The notes under the pieces were generated by a model. That model had not been told where the DNA came from, did no database searches, and saw only the letters and a program-made list of their open reading frames with translations. Of a DNA stretch of 64,000 nucleotides, positions 8,583 through 17,157 are shown piece after piece. The position numbers and the translations under genes were made by a program. Source of the stretch: JBCCGR01 sp039029195 (GTDB lineage: Bacteria > Pseudomonadota > Alphaproteobacteria > Rhizobiales > Rhizobiaceae); contig JBCCGR010000011.1 in the NCBI GenBank assembly GCA_039029195.1, positions 1 to 64,000 of the forward strand. The letters are read 5' to 3'. Numbering within the stretch: the stretch's first letter is position 1; each line of letters starts with the position of its first letter.

Positions 8583-9578
8583 TCAGGCAGATTTGCTGCT
8601 TGCCAGACGCAGGACATCAAAATAGCTCTGCCCGATTTCCATCTCCGGCGCATATCCGCGTTCGATCATCAACCGATGCAGTTTGGGAAGCTGCCAGCAT
8701 GGCACATGCATGATCAGGTGATGTTCAAGATGGTAATTCACATAATATGGCGCCACAAACAGGCGCATCAAAGGCCCGGCGAGGGTCGTGCGGACGTTTT
8801 TCAAGGGATTGTCGGAAAACTCCACCGCCCCGTGTTCGGCAATGTTTCGAAGGCGCACAACGAGCTGATACCAGGTGAGAAGCGGCAGAAGCCATAGTGC
8901 GGGGTAGAGCCACCAATATCCCACCAATGCCAGGCTCGCGAACAAAATGGCATTGATAATCAGTGACTTGCCCAGTCCGGGGTCGGCAAAGCTCTGAGAC
9001 AGTTTGGCCTCGTCCATCGCGTCTTTGTCACCCGCCAGCCGATACCACGATAGAAGCTGTTGCTTGCGCAGTTTGAAGCCGGTTTGACCCGTCAGATCCC
9101 GCACAATCTTGCGCCACAGACTGGACCGCGTGGTCGGAAACGGCTTGGAGAGGACAAGATCCGGGTCCTGCTCTGTCTGGGTGTGCTTGTGATGCTGCAG
9201 ATGATAGCGGCGATAGGCGTGAAGCTCCGCAAACACCGGGCGGCCACACAAATACTCTCCTGCGAACTCATTCAATCTTCGGCTTTTAAACAGAGCAGAA
9301 TGAGCCGCATCGTGCATCAGTATGGCGAGCCCCAGCTGGCGGGAGCCGATCAACATGACAGCCAGAATGAATGTCAGCGGGTTGGGCCACCAAATAAACA
9401 GAGCCATCGCGCCGAATATCAGCGCCCAGCAATGGGCAATCATCAGCGCGCCCATGAAATCAGAGCGGCGGGCGTAATGCGCAATCTCGTCGGCTGAAAA
9501 AAAGCTCTTTCGGCTTTGATAGGACGACAAATCGCCCCTCCCCTGGCAAAATGATGGCCGGATATGAGTATGCCGCAA
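8583..9578 (-). CDS. Membrane fatty acid desaturase family protein
   Basis: A 331-residue integral membrane di-iron enzyme. The three histidine boxes are clear: HDAAH (about residue 90), HLQHHKHTQ (about 125) and HLEHHLI (about 283). Several long hydrophobic segments lie between them. The family introduces double bonds or oxygen into acyl chains or carotenoid-like lipids; the exact substrate is unknown. The start is TTG with GAGGG five bases upstream; the next ATG would remove part of the conserved N terminus. It sits between ssb and uvrA, and the LexA box of uvrA lies only 44 bases before its start. Confidence 0.9.
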   Translation of the reverse strand: MRHTHIRPSFCQGRGDLSSYQSRKSFFSADEIAHYARRSDFMGALMIAHCWALIFGAMALFIWWPNPLTFILAVMLIGSRQLGLAILMHDAAHSALFKSRRLNEFAGEYLCGRPVFAELHAYRRYHLQHHKHTQTEQDPDLVLSKPFPTTRSSLWRKIVRDLTGQTGFKLRKQQLLSWYRLAGDKDAMDEAKLSQSFADPGLGKSLIINAILFASLALVGYWWLYPALWLLPLLTWYQLVVRLRNIAEHGAVEFSDNPLKNVRTTLAGPLMRLFVAPYYVNYHLEHHLIMHVPCWQLPKLHRLMIERGYAPEMEIGQSYFDVLRLASSKSA

Positions 9579-9621
9579 TTGGCCCTCAATGGCAAAGTCA
9601 GCAGCGTGTCAGCACGAATTT

Positions 9622-9636
9622 GTTCCTCTATTGTTC
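9622..9636. promoter_or_regulatory. LexA (SOS) box between the desaturase gene and uvrA
   Basis: GTTC, seven bases (CTCTATT), then GTTC. It is 148 bases upstream of the uvrA start and 44 bases from the divergent desaturase start, so it could affect both. It matches the alphaproteobacterial LexA operator. Confidence 0.85.
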
Positions 9637-9783
9637 TCAAAATTAACGGACGCTATGATCCATTGCGAGTCGCCTGAAGTAACAGGTGGAGAAACAGGCC
9701 AAATTGATCCGCAAACGGTGGTATCTCTCCGGGTCCATGGCTAGTGTTTCAACAACAGGTTTGAGTTGCGTGCGAAGGCGGTC

Positions 9784-12753
9784 ATGGCAGCGAAAAAGAG
9801 AGCGAACAGCACGTTGGAACGGGACCAGCGCATCATCAGTGTGCGCGGTGCACGCGAGCACAATCTGAAGAATGTCGATCTTGATCTGCCGCGTGACAAG
9901 CTGATTGTCATGACCGGGCTTTCCGGGTCCGGCAAGTCGTCCCTCGCATTTGACACGATCTACGCAGAGGGCCAGCGGCGCTATGTGGAAAGCCTGTCTG
10001 CATATGCGCGGCAGTTCCTCGAAATGATGCAAAAGCCGGATGTGGACCAGATTGATGGTCTGTCACCGGCAATCTCGATTGAACAGAAAACCACGTCGCG
10101 CAATCCGCGCTCAACTGTCGCGACTGTTACCGAAATCTACGATTACATGCGTCTGTTGTGGGCGCGCGTGGGTGTGCCCTATTCGCCGGCCACGGGTCTG
10201 CCGATTGAAAGCCAGACCATCTCGCAGATGGTCGACCGCACGCTCGCACTGGAGGAAGGAACCCGGCTCTATCTGCTCGCTCCCATCGTTCGAGGCCGCA
10301 AGGGCGAATATCGCAAGGAATTCGCGGAGCTGATGAAGAAGGGGTTTCAGAGGGTCAAGGTTGACGGCGAATTCTACGAAATCGCCGACGTCCCCGCCCT
10401 CGACAAGAAGTATAAGCACGACATCGACGTGGTGGTGGATCGCATCGTGGTGCGCGAAGACATGCAGACCCGGCTTGCAGACAGTCTGGAAACCGCCCTT
10501 CGACTGGCCGATGGGCTTGCGGTGGCGGAGTTTGCAGACAAACCTTTGCCGCCCGAAGATCTTGCTGGTGAAGGCGCCAACAAATCAAAAAACGAGACCC
10601 ATGAGCGGCTGATTTTCAGTGAAAAGTTCGCCTGCCCGGTCTCCGGCTTCACCATTCCCGAGGTCGAGCCGCGACTGTTTTCGTTCAACAACCCGTTTGG
10701 CGCATGCCCGTCTTGCGACGGGCTCGGTACACGACAATCGGTCGACCCGTCTCTGGTCGTGCCCGACGAAAAGCTCACCCTTCGAGGCGGTGCGATTGCG
10801 CCCTGGTCCAAATCCAACAACCCCTCCCCTTACTACGCCCAGACGTTGGAAGCGCTGGGCAGGGTCTATGGTTTTTCCATGGGAGACGCCTGGGAGGAGA
10901 TTAACAAAGACGCGCAGGATGCAATCCTGTTCGGCACGGGAAAGAAGCCCATCGACTTTCTGTATGATGATGGTTTGCGTTCCTACAAAACCACCAAGCC
11001 GTTCGAAGGAGTGATCCCCAATCAGGAGCGACGCTGGCGTGAAACCGACTCGGCCTGGATGCGCGAAGAGATCGAAAAGTTTATGTCCCGCACCCCATGC
11101 GAGGCCTGTTCCGGGTATCGGCTGAAGCCGGAAGCGCTAGCTGTCAAAATCGCTAACCGCCACGTGGGCGAAGTGGCGCAGTTTTCGATCCGCGATGCTG
11201 ACAAGTGGTTTGCTGATCTTCCTGGCAGTCTCAACGACAAGCAGCAGGAAATCGCGACCCGCATTTTGAAGGAAATTTCCGAGCGCTTGAAGTTTCTCAA
11301 CGATGTGGGGCTCGACTATCTGACCCTTTCCCGCAACTCGGGCACGCTGTCAGGAGGCGAAAGCCAGCGCATCCGGCTCGCTTCGCAAATTGGCTCGGGG
11401 CTGACCGGCGTGCTCTACGTGCTTGATGAACCCTCAATCGGCCTGCATCAGCGCGACAATGCAAGGCTGCTGGAAACGCTGGTTCACCTGCGCGATCTCG
11501 GCAATACGGTAATTGTTGTCGAACATGACGAAGACGCCGTGCTTTCTGCGGACTATGTGGTGGATATTGGCCCTTATGCCGGCATTCACGGCGGCGAAGT
11601 GATCGCGCGCGGAACACCGGCTGACATTATGGCGAGCCCAAAATCGCTGACCGGGCAATATCTGTCGGGCAAAATGCAGATCGAACTGCCCGCCGAACGC
11701 CGAAAGGTTGACAAAAAGCGCCAAATAAAAGTTGTTGGCGCTTCCGGCAACAATCTGAAAAACGTCACCGCAACCATTCCGCTGGGAACCTTTACAGCGG
11801 TCACCGGAGTTTCTGGTGGCGGTAAATCAACGTTCCTGATTGAGACGCTTTATAAAGCCGCGGCACGGCGGCTGAACTCTGCCCGCAACGTGCCGGCCCC
11901 TCACGAACGTATTGAGGGGTTGGAACATCTCGACAAGGTGATTGACATCGACCAATCGCCCATCGGTCGTACGCCGCGATCCAATCCTGCCACCTACACG
12001 GGTGCGTTTACGCCCATTCGCGAGTGGTTTGCCGGTCTCCCGGAAGCGAAAGCACGCGGATACGCGCCGGGCCGGTTTTCTTTCAACGTGAAGGGTGGCC
12101 GGTGCGAGGCCTGTCAGGGCGATGGCCTCATCAAGATCGAAATGCACTTCCTGCCGGATGTTTATGTGACCTGCGATGTCTGCAACGGCCAGCGCTACAA
12201 TCGTGAAACCCTTGAAGTACAATTCAAGGGCAAGTCTATTGCCGATGTGCTGGATATGACCGTTGAAGAAGGAACCGAGTTCTTTTCAGCGGTTCCCGCC
12301 GTTCGCGACAAAATGCAGACGCTGAAACGCGTCGGGCTTGGCTACATCAAGATTGGCCAGCAGGCGACGACCCTATCGGGCGGCGAAGCGCAGCGCGTGA
12401 AGCTCGCAAAAGAGCTTTCAAAACGCGCAACCGGCAAGACGCTCTACATTCTCGATGAACCGACAACGGGTCTGCATTTTCACGATGTGGCGAAACTGCT
12501 TGATGTGCTGCATGAACTTGTGAGCACCGGGAATACAGTTGCCGTGATTGAGCACAATCTTGAAGTCATCAAAACGGCAGACTGGGTTCTGGATCTGGGA
12601 CCGGAGGGTGGCGATGGCGGTGGTGAGCTCGTTGCTGCTGGAACACCTGAGGAAATCGCAGAAGTCGATCGCTCCTACACGGGCCAGTTTCTGAACACGC
12701 TTTTCGAGCGCCGACCAATTCCACCCGATTCGGTCGTTGAAGCCGCTGAGTAG
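9784..12753 (+). CDS. uvrA: Excinuclease ABC subunit A
   Basis: A 989-residue damage-recognition ATPase of nucleotide excision repair. It has two ABC ATPase modules: Walker A GLSGSGKS at 45-52 and GVSGGGKS at 675-682, with signature motifs LSGGESQRIRLASQIG and LSGGEAQRVKLAKEL. Cys-rich zinc sites are visible as CPVSG/CPSCDG, CEACSG and CEACQG...CDVCNG. The ATG at 9784 is preferred to the TTG six codons earlier, which lacks a better ribosome site. A LexA box upstream makes it part of the SOS response along with ssb and recA in this window. Confidence 0.97.
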   Translation: MAAKKRANSTLERDQRIISVRGAREHNLKNVDLDLPRDKLIVMTGLSGSGKSSLAFDTIYAEGQRRYVESLSAYARQFLEMMQKPDVDQIDGLSPAISIEQKTTSRNPRSTVATVTEIYDYMRLLWARVGVPYSPATGLPIESQTISQMVDRTLALEEGTRLYLLAPIVRGRKGEYRKEFAELMKKGFQRVKVDGEFYEIADVPALDKKYKHDIDVVVDRIVVREDMQTRLADSLETALRLADGLAVAEFADKPLPPEDLAGEGANKSKNETHERLIFSEKFACPVSGFTIPEVEPRLFSFNNPFGACPSCDGLGTRQSVDPSLVVPDEKLTLRGGAIAPWSKSNNPSPYYAQTLEALGRVYGFSMGDAWEEINKDAQDAILFGTGKKPIDFLYDDGLRSYKTTKPFEGVIPNQERRWRETDSAWMREEIEKFMSRTPCEACSGYRLKPEALAVKIANRHVGEVAQFSIRDADKWFADLPGSLNDKQQEIATRILKEISERLKFLNDVGLDYLTLSRNSGTLSGGESQRIRLASQIGSGLTGVLYVLDEPSIGLHQRDNARLLETLVHLRDLGNTVIVVEHDEDAVLSADYVVDIGPYAGIHGGEVIARGTPADIMASPKSLTGQYLSGKMQIELPAERRKVDKKRQIKVVGASGNNLKNVTATIPLGTFTAVTGVSGGGKSTFLIETLYKAAARRLNSARNVPAPHERIEGLEHLDKVIDIDQSPIGRTPRSNPATYTGAFTPIREWFAGLPEAKARGYAPGRFSFNVKGGRCEACQGDGLIKIEMHFLPDVYVTCDVCNGQRYNRETLEVQFKGKSIADVLDMTVEEGTEFFSAVPAVRDKMQTLKRVGLGYIKIGQQATTLSGGEAQRVKLAKELSKRATGKTLYILDEPTTGLHFHDVAKLLDVLHELVSTGNTVAVIEHNLEVIKTADWVLDLGPEGGDGGGELVAAGTPEEIAEVDRSYTGQFLNTLFERRPIPPDSVVEAAE

Positions 12754-13114
12754 AACCACACGCGGCCGTTATCGCTGACGATTCTCGCGCTGGATTCGTG
12801 AACAAGAACTGCTTTGAGCTGTCCAATCGGGGTGATCATCCGCGCTGATGCAGCGATGTGCGAACAATTGATGACATTGTTCCGCCGTTTTCCAAATTTC
12901 CGCATTGCAGCGAAATCACAAGCTCGTGATTATCGTTATATTTCAATACAAATCCGTGATTTTAAACGATTCATGCGGCGTTGCAGCAAATGCATCGCTG
13001 CCATGCAAAAATAGCACTCCAAATCCTCGAGCCATGCGCTACATATCGATCATCAGCAAACAACGGACCGCATGGAAACGATCCAAAAGCTGAAAGAAAT
13101 AGTGGAATAAGACA
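12754..13114. other. Gene-free spacer before the DUF1127 gene
   Basis: No gene is supported. It contains a 21-base dyad at 12862-12882 (see separate entry) and an AT-rich stretch around 12930-12970 that may hold the promoter of the DUF1127/RNA locus. No promoter hexamers could be assigned with confidence. Confidence 0.5.
12862..12882. promoter_or_regulatory. Perfect 7-bp inverted repeat, candidate operator
   Basis: GAACAAT and ATTGTTC face each other across seven bases (TGATGAC). The size and spacing resemble a dimeric regulator site. It lies 233 bases upstream of the DUF1127 gene. It is not the direct-repeat form used by LexA. The regulator is unknown. Confidence 0.35.
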
Positions 13115-13267
13115 ATGAACCTGCTGGAAACATACAATAACTGGAAACTCGTCCGTCAGACTCGCAATGAACTGAATTCGCTGTCCAACCGCGAACTTTC
13201 CGATCTTGGCATTCACCGCAGCGAGATCGCATCCATTGCTCGCAGCTGTGTGAACGGCCGTAAATGA
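13115..13267 (+). CDS. DUF1127 small protein, candidate RNA-binding partner of Cuckoo RNAs
   Basis: A 50-residue protein (MNLLETYNNWKLVRQTRNEL at the start). It has the DUF1127 pattern: WKLVRQTRNELNSLSNRELSDLGI followed by HRSEIASIA and a short basic end. AGTGGAA lies before the ATG. In Rhodobacter sphaeroides a DUF1127 protein encoded directly ahead of the CcsR small RNAs (CcaF1) binds RNA and affects their maturation. The same order is seen here, with three CCTCCTCCC-loop hairpins downstream, so a related job is inferred. It is too short for many gene finders, but the family match and context are strong. Confidence 0.88.
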   Translation: MNLLETYNNWKLVRQTRNELNSLSNRELSDLGIHRSEIASIARSCVNGRK

Positions 13268-13281
13268 ACAATTAAGGAATT

Positions 13282-13316
13282 CAACCCAAGCTTATCCTCC
13301 TCCCAAGCTTGAGTTG
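13282..13316 (+). ncRNA. Cuckoo/CcsR-type small RNA hairpin 1
   Basis: Stem CAAC-CAAGCTT pairs with AAGCTTG-GTTG (one mismatched position), and the 11-base loop is ATCCTCCTCCC, presenting CCTCCTCCC at 13296-13304. It begins 15 bases after the DUF1127 stop. The loop motif is an anti-Shine-Dalgarno-like sequence typical of Cuckoo RNAs of Alphaproteobacteria. Ends of the mature RNA are not known. Confidence 0.8.
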
Positions 13317-13320
13317 GACA

Positions 13321-13352
13321 GCTTGTCGATACTCCTCCTCCCATCGACAAGC
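13321..13352 (+). ncRNA. Cuckoo/CcsR-type small RNA hairpin 2
   Basis: A perfect 10-bp stem (GCTTGTCGAT with ATCGACAAGC) closes a 12-base loop with CCTCCTCCC at 13334-13342. It is followed by an A run before the next hairpin. It shares only the loop with hairpins 1 and 3; the stems are different in sequence. Confidence 0.8.
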
Positions 13353-13362
13353 ACAAAAAACG

Positions 13363-13395
13363 ACACCCGCTGGATCCTCCTCCCCCAGCGGGTGT
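13363..13395 (+). ncRNA. Cuckoo/CcsR-type small RNA hairpin 3
   Basis: A perfect 11-bp stem (ACACCCGCTGG with CCAGCGGGTGT) encloses ATCCTCCTCCC, with CCTCCTCCC at 13376-13384. It is the last of the three modules; the weakly T-rich TTCGTTTAT follows. The stem is the most GC-rich of the three, so it may also stop transcription. Confidence 0.8.
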
Positions 13396-13466
13396 TCGTT
13401 TATCTGGAGGTAGGAAAATTCACCAGAGCACCGAAGGCTGACTGGCTCATCCCGCCGGAAGATCGA

Positions 13467-14078
13467 CTATCCGTCTTCCGTGCGCTTTTTGCGCCATACG
13501 CTCAGCGGTTCTACATCAGGTGCGGCACCACTGTTTTTGGTCCAGCTGTCCACTGACCATTCCACGCCCGAATTTTCCTTAATCACCGCCGTTGTGTGCG
13601 GGTGCCTGAAATCAAGCAAAAATCCACGCGTTGCCGTGCCCTTCACGGAATGGAACTTCAGCAGTTTCTCGCGCGCCAAAAACTGCAGAAACGCCAGCGT
13701 GTTGTTCGATTCGTCGATACAGTCCATGTGGCCGCGAATCCCGCGATATGGCTGGTAAGACAGTTTTACATCTTTCGGAAATCGCAGTTTCCGCTCGGCC
13801 AATTTTTCCTTCCAACTCACCAGTTTGGCGATCGCAGCCCTCTCCTGCTGAGCATTTTTGGAACGCTTCAGGGTATTTCGAATGTGCCCCATATCGCGGG
13901 CTGCCAGTGACAGGCGAGAGGTGTACTCACAGCCATAGCCTGAACACACCATGACGGAGTAGGTTTTTGCGCTGGTGGTTGAGACACCTGACGTCGATGT
14001 GCAGGCGGAAAGCGTCACCGCCGCAATCAGCAATCCTGTTTTCGTCAGTGTCCTGCTGGGAATCATCATCTTTGCCAC
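13467..14078 (-). CDS. Putative lipoprotein of unknown function
   Basis: A 203-residue protein with a lipoprotein signal peptide: a basic start, hydrophobic LLIAAVTL, then lipobox LSAC at about residue 26. The mature part has paired cysteines in MVCSGYGCEYTSRLSL, a helical basic middle (SWKEKLAERKLRFP), and the later segments GHMDCIDESNNTLAFLQFLA and RGFLLDFRHPHTTAVI. The GTG start could be replaced by ATG codons three or four residues later. It stands alone and I do not recognise a named family. Confidence 0.78.
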   Translation of the reverse strand: MAKMMIPSRTLTKTGLLIAAVTLSACTSTSGVSTTSAKTYSVMVCSGYGCEYTSRLSLAARDMGHIRNTLKRSKNAQQERAAIAKLVSWKEKLAERKLRFPKDVKLSYQPYRGIRGHMDCIDESNNTLAFLQFLAREKLLKFHSVKGTATRGFLLDFRHPHTTAVIKENSGVEWSVDSWTKNSGAAPDVEPLSVWRKKRTEDG

Positions 14079-14269
14079 GCTCTTTCAGCCGTGAACTTGC
14101 ATAAACCCACTTTCGAACCGTTTCAATTCGCCACCGTGATCACAAGAACTGGAGCAAAGGCACTGTTGCCATCATGTCAATAGAGGATATCGCGCCCGAA
14201 GGGTGTATGCGTTCATCAATTGCTGCCTGAATGTTGCGGTGTGGAACGAATGCGCCTATCTCCGGGCGC

Positions 14270-15700
14270 ATGTCAGATCAAACTATTCACATCATCGGTG
14301 GCGGCCTGGCCGGTTCAGAAGCCGCCTGGCAGATCGCCAATCGGGGGATCGCCGTCGTTCTCCACGAAATGCGTCCGGTCCGCGGGACGGATGCCCATCA
14401 AGGAGATGGTCTGGCTGAGCTCGTTTGCTCGAACTCGTTTCGCTCCGATGATCATGAGCAAAATGCGGTGGGCCTTCTGCACGAGGAAATGCGCCGCAGC
14501 GGCTCGCTGATCATGCAGGGCGCCGATGCCAATAAAGTTCCTGCGGGTTCCGCACTCGCGGTGGATCGTGTGGGTTTTTCAGACGCGGTGACCAACGCGC
14601 TGGAGGAGCACCCGCTCATCAACATATCGCGCGAGGAGATCACGGGCCTTCCGCCTGCCGAATGGGGCAAAACCATCATTGCCACCGGGCCCCTCACCGC
14701 GCCGGACCTTGCAGATGCAATCGCAGCCGAAACTGGTGAGAGTTCGCTGGCCTTTTTTGACGCCATTGCGCCAATCGTTCATTTCGACAGTATCGATTTC
14801 GACAAGGCCTGGTTCCAGTCGCGCTATGACAAAGTGGGTCCTGGTGGGACAGGCAAGGACTATATCAACTGTCCGCTGGATCGGGATCAATATGAAACCT
14901 TCATCGATGCTCTGATTGAGGGAGACAAGACCAATTTCCATGAATGGGAAGGAACGCCCTACTTTGATGGCTGCCTGCCCATTGAAGTGATGGCCGAGCG
15001 GGGTCGCGAAACCCTGCGCCATGGCCCCATGAAACCCATGGGTCTGACCAACAGTCACAAACCGGACGAAAAACCTTATGCGGTCGTACAACTGCGCCAG
15101 GACAATGCGTTGGGCACGCTTTACAACATGGTGGGATTCCAGACGAAGCTGAAATATGGCGCTCAAACCGGAATTTTCCACATGATCCCAGGACTGGAAA
15201 AGGCGGAATTTGCGCGACTTGGCGGGTTGCACCGCAACACGTTCCTAAATTCGCCCGTGCTCCTTGATGAAAGCCTGCGCCTCAAATCCCGTCCTGATAT
15301 CCGTTTTGCCGGACAGATCACCGGATGCGAAGGCTATGTGGAATCCGCGGCAATCGGTCTTCTGACAGGTCGCTTTTTTGCGCAAGAAACCTCAGGCCAA
15401 TCAGCTTCGCTTCCACCCGAAACGACAGCTTTTGGCGCGCTCCTCAATCACATCACCAAAGGCCACATTGCCTGGGAAGAGGAAATGGGAAAGCGCTCGT
15501 TCCAGCCAATGAACGTGAATTTTGGTCTGTTTCCGCCACCGGATTCCGATGCAATCAAGGCGCAGGCAGACGGCAAGCGGCTGCGCGGCAAGGAAAAGAC
15601 AATCGCCAAGCGCCGCGCCATCACCAAAAGAGCGCTGGCCGATCTCGATCAATGGCTTACTTTGAGCGAACCAAGCGGATTGCCCACGGCCGCTGAGTAG
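14270..15700 (+). CDS. trmFO: Methylenetetrahydrofolate-tRNA (uracil-5-)-methyltransferase
   Basis: A 476-residue FAD-dependent enzyme that makes m5U54 in tRNA using methylenetetrahydrofolate. The dinucleotide-binding motif IIGGGLAGSEAAWQIA lies at the start. Family segments include ELVCSNSFRSD, KDYINCPLDRDQYETF, RPDIRFAGQITGCEGYVESA and MNVNFGLFPP. The start at 14270 (ATG, MSDQTIHI) is chosen because the FAD motif follows at the usual distance; an upstream in-frame start would add 13 unrelated residues. It converges on the sterol-desaturase-like gene. Confidence 0.95.
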   Translation: MSDQTIHIIGGGLAGSEAAWQIANRGIAVVLHEMRPVRGTDAHQGDGLAELVCSNSFRSDDHEQNAVGLLHEEMRRSGSLIMQGADANKVPAGSALAVDRVGFSDAVTNALEEHPLINISREEITGLPPAEWGKTIIATGPLTAPDLADAIAAETGESSLAFFDAIAPIVHFDSIDFDKAWFQSRYDKVGPGGTGKDYINCPLDRDQYETFIDALIEGDKTNFHEWEGTPYFDGCLPIEVMAERGRETLRHGPMKPMGLTNSHKPDEKPYAVVQLRQDNALGTLYNMVGFQTKLKYGAQTGIFHMIPGLEKAEFARLGGLHRNTFLNSPVLLDESLRLKSRPDIRFAGQITGCEGYVESAAIGLLTGRFFAQETSGQSASLPPETTAFGALLNHITKGHIAWEEEMGKRSFQPMNVNFGLFPPPDSDAIKAQADGKRLRGKEKTIAKRRAITKRALADLDQWLTLSEPSGLPTAAE

Positions 15701-15735
15701 TTGTCATCAATCCATTCGGGGAGTGCCCGACACTC

Positions 15736-16698
15736 CTACTCCGCGGGGTGACGTGGAGCCTCAAAGCTTGGCAATCCAGGTTTTCCAGATTCCTGCGGAT
15801 TTCTGCGAACAAACTCCTGCTTGAGCGCGTCTGATCCCCATTCGCGACCTTCTTCTGCCGCCTTGTGGTTCCAGCCCGGCGGCGAAACCAGATAGAGAAA
15901 CCGCTGCCGCAGTGTGAGCCCAGGCTGAGAAGCATCTCGGAACATGTCAATCCACTCGTGAAAGGCCACGCGAAATGGGTTGAACGTTCCGATGTTTTTC
16001 ACAATGCCGTAGCGCGGCATGTCCTCATCAAGTTCGGGGACAAAGGTCCCAAACATCCGGTCCCAGATGATCAGCGTTCCGGCATAGTTGGCGTCCAGGT
16101 AACGCGGGTTGGTCGCGTGATGCACCCGGTGATGTGACGGCGTGTTCATGACCGCCTCAAACCACTTCGGCATCCGCCCGATGGTCTCCGTGTGGATCCA
16201 GAACTGATAAAGCAGATTGATCCCACCGACGAAAACGATCAGCGCGGGGTGAAAGCCGATCAGCACAAGTGGAATTCGCAGCACAAACATGCCGGTGAAC
16301 GTTCCCGTCCACGATTGCCTCAGGGCGGTCGACAAATTGTAGTGCTGGCTGGAGTGATGGATAATGTGTTCCGCCCACACCCATCGGCACCGGTGAGCGA
16401 TGCGGTGATACACATAATAGCGCAAATCATCGATGATGAAGCAGATCAGCGCTGCCCAAACACCCACACCCCAGTCGAAAAGCCGGAATTGCCAACACCA
16501 GCTCAGGACACCATAGGCTACAAAGCCAAACAACAGCCCGGAGACCACGTTCCCCACACCCATGAAGAGCGAGGTCGCCGTATCCCGCGTTTCAAACTCA
16601 CCCGTGGCGCGAAACCAGCGCTGGGCTGCAAGCTCTGCCAGAATGAGAACGATAAAGCCTGGAATGGCCCATTGGGTGACTTGGGGAAAATCAGGCAT
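15736..16698 (-). CDS. Sterol desaturase / fatty acid hydroxylase superfamily protein
   Basis: A membrane di-iron oxygenase-like protein of 320 residues from the ATG at 16698 (334 from a TTG at 16740). Four or five hydrophobic segments precede and follow the His clusters YVYHRIAHR, EHIIHHSSQHYN and PSHHRVHHATNPRYLDAN. The last is typical of this superfamily. The ATG is favoured by GGAGCG about 10 bases before it. The substrate is not predictable; bacterial relatives act on lipids or carotenoids. It follows a small membrane protein gene in the same direction. Confidence 0.88.
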   Translation of the reverse strand: MPDFPQVTQWAIPGFIVLILAELAAQRWFRATGEFETRDTATSLFMGVGNVVSGLLFGFVAYGVLSWCWQFRLFDWGVGVWAALICFIIDDLRYYVYHRIAHRCRWVWAEHIIHHSSQHYNLSTALRQSWTGTFTGMFVLRIPLVLIGFHPALIVFVGGINLLYQFWIHTETIGRMPKWFEAVMNTPSHHRVHHATNPRYLDANYAGTLIIWDRMFGTFVPELDEDMPRYGIVKNIGTFNPFRVAFHEWIDMFRDASQPGLTLRQRFLYLVSPPGWNHKAAEEGREWGSDALKQEFVRRNPQESGKPGLPSFEAPRHPAE

Positions 16699-16743
16699 GG
16701 ACAGGAAACGCTCCGAGGTCCACACGTCCGCAACCGACAAACA

Positions 16744-17157
16744 TCAACCGCCCATCCCTCGTTTTAACTGGTCTGCAATCGCAAACGCGCTATGCAGATC
16801 GTTCAGCTTGAAAACTAGCGCCGGCAGCCCGGCATCTGCAAGGGTGAGATGGATCTCGGCGCCCCTGCAATCCACGGATGTAACCTTAATTCTGTCCGCA
16901 TGGCGGGTGAGAATTTTCGAGCCCATTCGTTTGGCCACCCCCAGCCAGGACTGATCGTCAAGAAACAAAAGCGCGCTCATGCCGTCAGCCGAAACGATAA
17001 TTCCTGCAGGAGCCTCGGCCGGAAAATCAGCAGCGAACCTGGCCCGCACTTTATCCTCAGTCAGCCCGGCCTTGGCTGATCCACCCGACAAGTGAACCGA
17101 GCCGATCACCAAAGTCAGGCCAACAACGACCAAAATGACCAGAATCTCAAGCGGCAT
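16744..17157 (-). CDS. Small membrane-anchored protein of unknown function
   Basis: A 137-residue protein with one N-terminal membrane helix (EILVILVVVGLTLVIG). A soluble domain of about 115 residues follows, with GIIVSADGMSALLFLDDQSW and DRIKVTSVDCRGAEIHLTL. The architecture suggests a cytoplasmic or periplasmic domain tethered to the inner membrane. It overlaps the end of the phytoene-synthase-like gene by 11 bases and precedes the sterol-desaturase-like gene, so it is likely co-transcribed. No family was recognised. Confidence 0.75.
   Translation of the reverse strand: MPLEILVILVVVGLTLVIGSVHLSGGSAKAGLTEDKVRARFAADFPAEAPAGIIVSADGMSALLFLDDQSWLGVAKRMGSKILTRHADRIKVTSVDCRGAEIHLTLADAGLPALVFKLNDLHSAFAIADQLKRGMGG

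Noticed and set aside
15720..15736. GGAGTG/CACTCC hairpin between converging trmFO and sterol-desaturase-like genes
   Set aside because: Only six base pairs and no T run; could not be supported as a terminator.
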